10,351 bases of DNA, taken from CBFGTJ01 sp965651815. Its GTDB lineage: Bacteria; Actinomycetota; Acidimicrobiia; Acidimicrobiales; Microtrichaceae. The stretch's first letter is position 1, and each line of letters starts with the position of its first letter. Location: the NCBI GenBank assembly GCA_965651815.1, contig CBFGTJ010000114.1:1-10351 (forward strand), written 5' to 3'. Made by a program: the position numbers and the translations under genes. Under the pieces are notes generated by a model that was not told where the DNA came from, made no database searches, and saw only the letters and a program-made list of their open reading frames with translations. This document shows positions 1-6,614 of this stretch, piece by piece.

Positions 1-7
1 CCCCTTC

Positions 8-48
8 GGGCGCCACCCCCCCCCGGCGGTGCCCGTGGGGCGGCGCCC
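8..48 (-). terminator. GC-rich hairpin downstream of the transport operon
   Basis: GGGCGCC (8-14) is the exact reverse complement of GGCGCCC (42-48). After one mismatch the stem continues with CCCC (16-19) against GGGG (37-40), giving about 11 pairs around an 18-base loop. It lies some 60 bases beyond the kinase stop codon. No T-tract follows on the minus strand, so it would be a tractless hairpin of the kind often seen in actinomycetes. It could also belong to a gene outside the window. Confidence 0.35.
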
Positions 49-63
49 CGCCCGGGTCTAAAC

Positions 64-92
64 GTGGGGTTTTGGGCCCCCCCGCCCCCCAC
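64..92 (-). terminator. candidate terminator just after the kinase gene
   Basis: GTGGGG (64-69) pairs with CCCCAC (87-92), a 6-bp stem starting 13 bases past the kinase stop codon. On the minus strand the stem is followed by GTTTAG, a very short T-run. The loop is G/C-rich and contains GGGCCC, so other pairings are possible. The position at the end of a five-gene operon supports a terminator; the stem itself is modest. Confidence 0.35.
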
Positions 93-105
93 ACCACCCC
101 AGGAT

Positions 106-1512
106 TCACCTCAGGCGCTCGGTGAGCTCGAGGAAGCGGCGGTAGCGGACCTCGGCGGCATCGGACCAGGCCGGGTCCGGTTCGACGATCCGCGAGGTGC
201 GCGCCCAGCGGCGCGCCCGGTCGAGCGTCGCGCCCTCGCCCTCCAGCCCGGCGACGCAGCGGGCGCTGAACGCCGCGCCGAGCGCGGCGCCCTCGGGCAC
301 CGCGACGACGTGCACCGGCAGGCGGGTCACGTCCGCGATGGCCTGCACCCCGTGGCGGGCGCGCACGCCGCCACCGGTCGCGACGATCCGGCGCGGGGCG
401 ACACCGGCACCACGCGCACGGTCGAGCAGGTGGCGGACCACGAACGCGGAGGCCTCGAACCCGGCGCGGGCCACGTGCACCGCGTCGTGGTGCAGGCCGG
501 CGTCGTGCAGCTCGGCCCGCAGGTCGCGCCGGTGCAGCGGGCAGCGCTCACCCCGCACGTACGGCAGCCACACCGGCAGGTCGCCCGGGTCGACCGCGTC
601 GAGCTCGCCCTCGTCCACCTCGCGGGTCCAGCGGCGCAACCGGTCGACGAACATGCCGCCGGCGGTGGAGGGCCCGCCGACCAGCACCCGGCCCGGTGTG
701 GTGTGCGGGATCGTCCACACCCCGTCCGCCTCGACCCACGCGTCGGTCACCGCCCAGGTGATGAGCGTCGCCCCGAGGATGACGAGCAGGTCGCCCACCT
801 CGTCGGCGCCGGCGACGAGCTGCTCGCCGAGCGCGTCGATCGTGCCGCCGCCGACCAGCGCCCCGGCGGCCGGCAGCCCGTCCGCCACCCTCCCGACCGC
901 GTCGGTCGGGCCGACGACCCGGGGGAGCTGCCCCGTCGTCGCGCCCGCCGCGGCGGCGAGCTGCGCGTCCCACCCGCCGGCGCCGTAGAGCGGGATCGCC
1001 GCCATGGCGGTCAGCTCGTCGATCGCGGCGACGCCCGCGAGCGCGTGGTTCGCGACCGCCTGCGCCGGCCAGTACCCCGCGGCGTCGGGCACCTCGGCCG
1101 CCAGCCACCGGAGGACGCCGAGCAGCTCGCCCTGGTCGCCCGCCGCGCCCCCACCGACGCCGCCATCGGCCCGGCGGTCGACCCCGCGGCGGTCCCCGTA
1201 CAGCAGTCCCGGCGACGCCGCGCACCCCTCCGCGCGGACCGCCGCGAGCGAGGGGACCATCGCGGCGACCTGCACGGCCGCGACGTCCCGGCCGTGCGCC
1301 ACCTGCCCGAGGGCGTCGAGGATCCCGGTGCGCCACGCCGCGTCCACGTCGTGCTCGAAGGTGCCGTCCGCGCCGGTGCGGACCTCGTGCGGCACCCGCG
1401 CCCGTGCCAGCACGGTCCCCTCCGCGTCGACGGCCACGCCCTTGACCGAGGTCGTGCCGATGTCGAGCCCGACGGTCACCTCGCCGCCCGGCGCTCCCTC
1501 CGCCACGGTCAC
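106..1512 (-). CDS. FGGY-family carbohydrate kinase (xylulokinase-like)
   Basis: This 468-residue protein is close to the usual 480-500 of the FGGY family, which phosphorylates sugars, polyols and related hydroxylated compounds with ATP in the cytoplasm. The N-terminal FGGY domain opens with GLDIGTTSVKG (15-25), the phosphate-binding loop with Asp17. GGGTIDALGE (221-230) carries the likely catalytic base Asp226. LPYVRGERCP (316-325) matches the family's GER-P segment. ATGGGVRARHGVQAIADVT (378-396) and PEGAALGAAF (406-415) are the C-terminal FGGY signatures. The GTG start at 1512 overlaps the LivF stop as GTGA, so the gene is probably translationally coupled to the importer. A second in-frame GTG lies two codons downstream. 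The sugar specificity cannot be read from sequence; xylulose, ribulose, erythritol-like polyols or others are possible. It is the last gene of the operon. Confidence 0.9.
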   Translation of the reverse strand: MTVAEGAPGGEVTVGLDIGTTSVKGVAVDAEGTVLARARVPHEVRTGADGTFEHDVDAAWRTGILDALGQVAHGRDVAAVQVAAMVPSLAAVRAEGCAASPGLLYGDRRGVDRRADGGVGGGAAGDQGELLGVLRWLAAEVPDAAGYWPAQAVANHALAGVAAIDELTAMAAIPLYGAGGWDAQLAAAAGATTGQLPRVVGPTDAVGRVADGLPAAGALVGGGTIDALGEQLVAGADEVGDLLVILGATLITWAVTDAWVEADGVWTIPHTTPGRVLVGGPSTAGGMFVDRLRRWTREVDEGELDAVDPGDLPVWLPYVRGERCPLHRRDLRAELHDAGLHHDAVHVARAGFEASAFVVRHLLDRARGAGVAPRRIVATGGGVRARHGVQAIADVTRLPVHVVAVPEGAALGAAFSARCVAGLEGEGATLDRARRWARTSRIVEPDPAWSDAAEVRYRRFLELTERLR

Positions 1513-2255
1513 CCCGGCGCCGCCGGCTCCGCACGACCCGGATCGGCGCCGTGGTCGAACAGCCGGGACGCGATCCGCTCGCCCGCGTCGTGCGGTGAGC
1601 CCTCCCACACCACGGTGCCGTGCTCGAGCAGCAGCACCCGGTCGCACAGCTCGAGTGCCTGGCCGACGTGCTGCTCCACGATCAGCAGCGCCGTGCCCTC
1701 GCCGCGGAGGCGGGCGAGCTGGGTGTACACGTCCCGCACGACCAGCGGTGCCAGCCCCAGCGACAGCTCGTCCGCGACGAGCAGCGCCGGCGCCTCGACC
1801 AGCACCCGGGCGATCGACAGCATGCGCTGCTCGCCGCCGGACAGCGACCCCGCGGCCTGGCCCCGGCGCCGGCCGAGGGCGGGGAACTGCTCGTACGCGC
1901 GCTCGAGCGCCGCGGCCACGCCGCGGGCGCCCTGGGTGCGCCGGAACGACAGGCGCAGGTTCTCCTCGACGGTGAGCGAGCCGAACACCGAGCGGCCCTC
2001 GACGGCGTGGGCGATCCCGGCGCGGGCGAACACGTGGGGACGCTCCCCGGTCAGGTCCCGCCCGTCGACCCGCACCGTCCCGTCGCTCGGCGCGACGAGC
2101 CCGCTCGCGACCCTGGCGACCGTGGTCTTGCCCGCCCCGTTCGCGCCGAGCAGCGCGACGGCCTCGCCCGGGGCCACCGCCAGGTCCAGGTCGAACAGGG
2201 CTCGGAACGGGCCGTAGCCCGCCTCGACCCCGCGCAGCTCGAGCACCGGGCTCAC
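1509..2255 (-). CDS. livF: HAAT-family ABC importer ATPase, LivF type
   Basis: This 248-residue cytoplasmic ATPase is one of two that would power the importer. Walker A is GANGAGKTT (37-45), the ABC signature is LSGGEQ (138-143), and Walker B is LLVADE (158-163). SLGLAP (165-170) follows, as is typical of LivF. The switch region reads VEQHV (193-197), where LivF proteins usually have VEQN. The usual Asp-Glu-Pro after Walker B is Asp-Glu-Leu here. EGRSVFGSLTVEENL (86-100) is the LivF-type helical segment. The GTG start at 2255 overlaps the TGA of the preceding LivG gene by four bases (GTGA), with a GGGGGT stretch upstream as a weak ribosome site. A short Pro/Ala-rich tail extends the C-terminus. 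The family assignment is firm; transport of branched-chain amino acids is not proven, given the kinase next door. Confidence 0.92.
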   Translation of the reverse strand: MSPVLELRGVEAGYGPFRALFDLDLAVAPGEAVALLGANGAGKTTVARVASGLVAPSDGTVRVDGRDLTGERPHVFARAGIAHAVEGRSVFGSLTVEENLRLSFRRTQGARGVAAALERAYEQFPALGRRRGQAAGSLSGGEQRMLSIARVLVEAPALLVADELSLGLAPLVVRDVYTQLARLRGEGTALLIVEQHVGQALELCDRVLLLEHGTVVWEGSPHDAGERIASRLFDHGADPGRAEPAAPG

Positions 2256-3022
2256 GAGGGCACCCCCGCGGTCCCCAGGTACGCCTGGCGCACCTGGGGG
2301 TTGGCGAGGACCTCGGCCGTGGGGCCCTGCGCGATGAGCGTGCCGAAGTCCAGCACGTAGGCACGCTGTGTGAACGACGAGATCAGCTCGACGTCGTGCT
2401 CGACGAGCAGGATCGCGACGTCCCGCGCCGCCTGCACCGCCCGCAGCGTCTCGGCGAGGTGGGCGGTCTCGGCGCGGTCCAGCCCCGAGGACGGCTCGTC
2501 GAGCAGCAGCAGGCTCGGCCGGGTCATCAGCGCGCGGCCGACCTCGACGAGGCGCCCCTGCCCCAGGCTGAGGTGCTCGATCGGCTCGTCCGCGAGCGGC
2601 AGCAGCCCCAGGTGGTCGAGCACCTCGTCGCACGCGGCCAGCTCCTCGCGCGTCGGCCGCCCGCGCCCGAGCAGGTCCTTCCACAGGCGACCGTCGCCAC
2701 GCCGGACGCGCTCCGCGATCAGCAGGTGCTCGCGCACGGTGGACTCGGCGAACAGCTCGATGCGCTGGAACGTCCGTCCCATCCCGCGCCGCGCCCGCCG
2801 GTGCACGGGCAGGTGGGTGACGTCCTCGCCGTCGAGCAGCACGCGCCCCTCGTCGCAGGACAGGACGCCGAGCACGCAGTTGAAGAACGTGGTCTTGCCG
2901 GCGCCGTTCGGGCCGATCAGCCCGACCCGCTCGCCGCGCTCGACGGTCAGGCTCACGTCGTCGAGCGCGCGGATCCCCGAGAAGTACCGTCGGATGCGCT
3001 GGGCGTCCAGCACCGCGGTCAC
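2252..3022 (-). CDS. livG: HAAT-family ABC importer ATPase, LivG type
   Basis: This second ATPase subunit has 256 residues, a normal LivG length. Walker A is GPNGAGKTT (37-45), the Q-loop glutamine is in GRTFQ (Gln86), the signature is LSLGQ (151-155), Walker B is LLLLDE (171-176), and the switch histidine is in VEHD (His209). The C-terminal PQVRQAYLG (242-250) is the short tail characteristic of branched-chain-amino-acid-type ATPases. The GTG start at 3022 overlaps the permease stop as GTGA, and its own stop overlaps the LivF start in the same way, so the two ATPases are probably made in equal amounts. It would pair with LivF under the fused permease on the inner membrane face. Confidence 0.93.
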   Translation of the reverse strand: MTAVLDAQRIRRYFSGIRALDDVSLTVERGERVGLIGPNGAGKTTFFNCVLGVLSCDEGRVLLDGEDVTHLPVHRRARRGMGRTFQRIELFAESTVREHLLIAERVRRGDGRLWKDLLGRGRPTREELAACDEVLDHLGLLPLADEPIEHLSLGQGRLVEVGRALMTRPSLLLLDEPSSGLDRAETAHLAETLRAVQAARDVAILLVEHDVELISSFTQRAYVLDFGTLIAQGPTAEVLANPQVRQAYLGTAGVPS

Positions 3023-5133
3023 AGCGCGACCTCCTCGGGGGTCGCCTCCGCCGGTGCGGGCGTCGCCTCGGTGCGCGGGCCCGGCGGGCGCCCGCGCCGC
3101 CGCTCCAAGGCACGGCCGATCGCGGCGTGCGCCCTGACCCGCCCGCTCTCGATCAACCCCTCGGGGTGCCGCGCGAAGGTGATGGTCGCCAGCCCGAAGA
3201 ACACGAAGCGCCACTGCGGGTCCAGCGGCAGGAAGCCGGGCACGCGGTCGTCGCCGCGCAGGACCCACTCGAACAGCGCGCCCTTGAACACCAGGCGGTC
3301 GACGAGCGCGAACGCCGCGGCGGCGTAGACCGCTCCCTCCACGGTGCGCGACCCGAGCGCGACGACCAGCACCAGCCAGAACAACGCGGCGAACGGCGAG
3401 AAGTTCGTCGCGTAGTTCACGTTCTCCTGGTGGATGCTGAGCATCGACCCGCCCAGCCCCGCGAGGAACCCCGACACCCCGAATGCGGTGACCTGCATCC
3501 GCACGGGCGAGATGCCGATCGAGCGGGCCGCGACCTCGCTGCCCCGCAGCGCGCGCAGGGTCCGCCCCGTCGTGCCCTCGCGGACGAGCACGACCGCCAC
3601 CCCCGCGAGCACGAGGACGACCACGGCGAGCACCAGGAACGCCCGGTCGTCCGCGAGGTCCCAGGGGCCGACCACCGGGCGCGGGACCCGCGTGCCCTGC
3701 AGCAGCGAGGTGCCGCCGCCGCCCATGAACGGCATGCGCACCAGCACCGCGTCGAAGAACGCCGCGAACGCGAGCGTCGCGATCGCGACCCACACCCGGC
3801 CCAGCCGCACCAGCGGCAGCGCCAGCAGCCCGGCGAGCACCGCGGCGGCGACCGCGCCGAGCAGCGCGCCGGCGAGCACCGGCACGTCGTAGCGGTCCGC
3901 GAGCTGGAACACGGTGAAGCCGCCGGTCGCCGCGAACGCGCCCTGGCACAGCGAGATCTGCCCGCCGAACCCGGTGAGCACCGTGATCGACAGGAAGATC
4001 GTCGCCATGATCACCGCCTGGGTGACCAGGAACAGCCACGAGCTGTCCGCCCGGGTGAACACGACCAGCCCGACCGTGCCGAGGAACGCGGCGCCGAACG
4101 CCCAGGTGAACAGCGTCATGCCACGCCCGCGCACCGCGGTCGACGGCGCGGGTGGGGGTGGGTCGACCCCGGCGAGCGGGTCCGAGCGCCCCGGTGAGGT
4201 GCGCAGCGCGGGCCACAGCGTCACCAGCGCGAACAGCACGACGAAGGGCACCGCGGGGGTGAGGTTCTCCTGGACGGGCCCGAGGAACGAGAAGCGGTCG
4301 ACCAGGTTCGGGAAGAACGTGGCCAGCACCGAGGTCAGCACCCCGAGGCCCAGCCCGCCCGCCAGCGCCCCCGGGATGCTCACGAGCCTGCCGACGGCGG
4401 CGGCCGCCACGCCGACGACCACGAGGTTGAAGAAGTCGGGCGCGGCGAGCGTGTTGAACCTCGGAGCGATGAGCACACCGGCCAGCCCGGCGAACGCGCT
4501 CGACAGCGCCCAGGAGCAGGCGGCGACGCGGTCCGACCGGATGCCCATGAGCTCGGTCATCCGGGGGCTCTCGACCACGGCGCGCATCTGCAGGCCCAGC
4601 GCGCTGGACCGGAACAGCACCGCGAGCCCGACCGCGGCCGCCACCACGAAGCCCAGCGCGGTGAGCTCGTCGCGGCTGAACGCGTAGACCCCGAACGGGT
4701 CGTAGAAGACCTCCGCCCCGCCGGGGAGGAGCCCCTCCGGCGTGCGGCCCGCCACGGGCTCGAAGCCGACCACCAGGTCGAACAGGGCGGGGAGCGCGAT
4801 CGACAGGCCGATGGCGATCACCAGCTTCGCGAGCACGGCGTCGGTGGCGAGGTGCCGGAAGATCAGCCGCTCCAGCGCCAGCCCCAGCCCGGGCGCGACG
4901 ACCAGCACGGCCAGCACGAACGCCGCCAGGTTCGACCACCCCCACTCGTTGCGCGCGTGGAAGTAGAGCGCGGCCGACACGTAGGCCTGCGCACCGAAGG
5001 CGAGGTTGAACACGCCGGAGGTCTTGTAGGCCAGGACGAAGCCGATCGCGATGAGCCCGTACGCGCTGCCGGGAGGCAGGCCCTGGAGGACTCCACGGAG
5101 GAGGTCCTCGAGGAACGTCACGGCCAGCGCCAC
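3019..5133 (-). CDS. fused LivH-LivM permease of a HAAT ABC importer
   Basis: This 704-residue membrane protein combines two permease subunits that are normally separate. Residues about 8-310 are LivH-like: they begin with GLPPGSAYGLIAIGFVLAYK (18-37), followed by VFNLAFGAQAY (41-51), and include GLQMRAVVESPRMTELMGI (180-198), the cytoplasmic coupling loop. Residues 311-338 form a Pro/Arg-rich linker. Residues about 340-660 are LivM-like, with LTGFGGQISLCQGAF (386-400) and a second coupling loop at TTGRTLRALRGSEVAARSIG (521-540). A basic, then Pro/Ala/Glu-rich, cytoplasmic tail ends the protein. About 15-18 hydrophobic segments are visible. The GTG start at 5133 lies 10 bases after the binding-protein stop, with GAGG about 8 bases before it; another GTG four codons in is possible. 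No frame break is needed to join the halves, so the fusion appears real. Confidence 0.9.
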   Translation of the reverse strand: MALAVTFLEDLLRGVLQGLPPGSAYGLIAIGFVLAYKTSGVFNLAFGAQAYVSAALYFHARNEWGWSNLAAFVLAVLVVAPGLGLALERLIFRHLATDAVLAKLVIAIGLSIALPALFDLVVGFEPVAGRTPEGLLPGGAEVFYDPFGVYAFSRDELTALGFVVAAAVGLAVLFRSSALGLQMRAVVESPRMTELMGIRSDRVAACSWALSSAFAGLAGVLIAPRFNTLAAPDFFNLVVVGVAAAAVGRLVSIPGALAGGLGLGVLTSVLATFFPNLVDRFSFLGPVQENLTPAVPFVVLFALVTLWPALRTSPGRSDPLAGVDPPPPAPSTAVRGRGMTLFTWAFGAAFLGTVGLVVFTRADSSWLFLVTQAVIMATIFLSITVLTGFGGQISLCQGAFAATGGFTVFQLADRYDVPVLAGALLGAVAAAVLAGLLALPLVRLGRVWVAIATLAFAAFFDAVLVRMPFMGGGGTSLLQGTRVPRPVVGPWDLADDRAFLVLAVVVLVLAGVAVVLVREGTTGRTLRALRGSEVAARSIGISPVRMQVTAFGVSGFLAGLGGSMLSIHQENVNYATNFSPFAALFWLVLVVALGSRTVEGAVYAAAAFALVDRLVFKGALFEWVLRGDDRVPGFLPLDPQWRFVFFGLATITFARHPEGLIESGRVRAHAAIGRALERRRGRPPGPRTEATPAPAEATPEEVAL

Positions 5134-5143
5134 GGTCCGGGCC

Positions 5144-6511
5144 TCAGCCGAAGTCCCTCAGGGTCGGTTCCGTCTGGTCGGTGTCCCAGGAGTCCCAGCA
5201 CACCCACGGCGTGGATGGATCGCCGTAGGGGACGAACCTGCCACCCTCGACCCGCACCAGCGCGCTGCACTCGGGCCGGTCGGGTCGGGGGTCCGCGGCG
5301 GTGAACGGCGTGTGCGCCGTGCCCCAGTCGAGCTCGCGGATCAGCCCGCCGGCGGTGTAGCCCTCGAGCGCGTTGGTCGCGTCGATCACCTTCTGCCGGT
5401 CGAACTCGGGCCCCGCGGCGAGCAGGCCGTCGAACGCCGTGGACGCGTTGATCCACCCCACCATCGACAGCTCGGAGGGCTCCCGGCCGATCTCCTCCAT
5501 CCAGTGCCGGTAGTCCTCCATCGTCGAGTTGCCGGGATCGACCTCGAAGGGGCGGAACTGCACGGTGACGATGTCGCCCTCGAACAGCTCGCCGCCCTCC
5601 TCGATGAAGGTGTGGTCGTAGGAGTTGGGGTGGTAGAGCACGACGTCGTCGGCCATCCCCTGGCGGGCCAGCTCCTGGGCGAGGCTCTTCATGCCGTTGA
5701 GGTCGATGCAGGTGGAGATGAAGTCGACGCCGAGCTCCTTCATCGCCGTGACCTCGGGCCCGATGCCGTTGGGCAGCCCGTACTGCAGGTCGTCCTTCTC
5801 GTAGACCATCTCCACACCGAAGGTGTCCTCGTGGCGGCGGAACGACTCGGCGACCATCTGGGCGCACACCTTGGAGTTCTCCGTCGCGCCGTAGCCGAGG
5901 CTCGCCGCCTTCGTGGCGCCCTCCTGCTTCGCCACCCACGGCACCATCGGCCGCGGGCAGTCCGCGCAGCGCACGACGGTCGACGGGAAGATCGACGGCC
6001 GGTGCGCCGCCTCGGTCGCGTGGATGCCCCAGGCGTAGGTGGGGACGCCCGCCTGGTCCAGCGCGCCCCACCCGCTCGCGAGCAGGGTCGCCTGGAACAC
6101 GCCGAACGCGTCGTCGGACGAGACCACATCCAGCGAGCGCTGCTGGTTCTGCGCGAGCTCGTCGTCGACGACCTCGTCGAGCACGAGCTGCCGCCCGTAG
6201 ATGCCGCCCTCCGAGTTGCGGAACGCGAAGTAGGCGCGGATGCCGTCCGCGTAGCAGTCGAGGATGCAGATGCCGAGCGGGTTCCCGGTCTTGGTCCCGA
6301 TCACCGTGTAGGCGATCTCGTCGTCGGTCACCCCGGGCACTCCCGACAGCTCGACGAAGGTGTCGCGCTCCTCGTCGGTCACCGTCGCGGAGCCGGCCGC
6401 GGGGCCGTCCCCGTCGGGCCCCGCCTGCTCACCGCTCGAGTTGCCGCACGCCCCCGCCAGCAGCACCACGGCGCAGCACGCCGTGGCCAGTCGCACCACG
6501 GTTCGGTCCAT
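5144..6511 (-). CDS. ABC importer substrate-binding lipoprotein (type I periplasmic-binding fold)
   Basis: The 455-residue precursor begins with a charged MDRTVVR, then a hydrophobic stretch to LLAGAC, where Cys22 is the probable lipid-modified residue. The lipobox is slightly atypical, with Ala-Gly-Ala before the Cys. A Gly/Asp/Ser-rich tether (23-45) follows, then a Leu/Ile/Val-binding-protein-like body: the early IAYTVIGTKTGNPLG strand (67-80), YFAFRNSEGGIYGRQLVL (94-111), and a late GLIRELDWGTAHTPF segment (389-403). It would hang outside the membrane and deliver substrate to the fused permease. Eight cysteines lie in the mature body (82, 86, 182, 185, 216, 268, 415, 438), including CX3C and CX2C pairs, which is unusual for this family. 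The ATG at 6511 is preceded by GGGGGG as ribosome site. The ligand is unknown; the operon context suggests a kinase substrate. Confidence 0.9.
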   Translation of the reverse strand: MDRTVVRLATACCAVVLLAGACGNSSGEQAGPDGDGPAAGSATVTDEERDTFVELSGVPGVTDDEIAYTVIGTKTGNPLGICILDCYADGIRAYFAFRNSEGGIYGRQLVLDEVVDDELAQNQQRSLDVVSSDDAFGVFQATLLASGWGALDQAGVPTYAWGIHATEAAHRPSIFPSTVVRCADCPRPMVPWVAKQEGATKAASLGYGATENSKVCAQMVAESFRRHEDTFGVEMVYEKDDLQYGLPNGIGPEVTAMKELGVDFISTCIDLNGMKSLAQELARQGMADDVVLYHPNSYDHTFIEEGGELFEGDIVTVQFRPFEVDPGNSTMEDYRHWMEEIGREPSELSMVGWINASTAFDGLLAAGPEFDRQKVIDATNALEGYTAGGLIRELDWGTAHTPFTAADPRPDRPECSALVRVEGGRFVPYGDPSTPWVCWDSWDTDQTEPTLRDFG

Positions 6512-6534
6512 GTTCCCCCCGGTCTCGCGCGGTC

Positions 6535-6540
6535 AGTGTA
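6535..6540 (-). promoter_or_regulatory. candidate -10 element of the transport operon
   Basis: On the minus strand TACACT fits TAnnnT and lies 23 bases before the ATG of the binding protein. No good -35 hexamer is seen 16-18 bases upstream (AACACC at the right place is poor). This is the only gap of any size ahead of the five-gene operon, so a promoter is expected here or in the gene upstream. Confidence 0.3.
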
Positions 6541-6552
6541 GGCACGAAAGTG

Positions 6553-6562
6553 ACACCGGTGT
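6553..6562. promoter_or_regulatory. perfect palindrome ACACCGGTGT, possible operator
   Basis: This 10-bp perfect palindrome sits in the 103-base gap before the transport operon and overlaps the place where the -35 element of the TACACT promoter would be. A repressor bound there would block transcription of the importer. No regulator gene lies in the window. A 10-bp palindrome alone is weak evidence. Confidence 0.25.
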
Positions 6563-6590
6563 TCGATGACGCGGCCCCTACCCGGCGTGC

Positions 6591-6611
6591 CCCGCCGCTA
6601 GTTGCCGCGGG
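6591..6611 (-). terminator. weak hairpin after the DUF5996 gene
   Basis: CCCGC (6591-6595) pairs with GCGGG (6607-6611) immediately beyond the DUF5996 stop codon, with no T-tract. The stem is short, so this may not stop transcription, and read-through from the DUF5996 gene into the transport operon is possible. Confidence 0.2.
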
Positions 6612-6614
6612 TGG

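Noticed and set aside
64..2217. Open plus-strand frame of 717 codons opposite the kinase and LivF genes
   Set aside because: It is Arg/Ala/Pro/His-rich with no recognisable fold, lies antisense to two clear family members, and is a typical long chance frame in very GC-rich DNA.
3127..4197. Long plus-strand frame opposite the fused permease
   Set aside because: The product is almost entirely Arg, Glu, His, Gln and Asp, the mirror of a hydrophobic membrane protein; no ribosome site.
6538..6566. ECF-sigma-type promoter before the transport operon (GAAC ... CGTG)
   Set aside because: The first base of the GGAAC element is missing and the spacing is about two bases too short.
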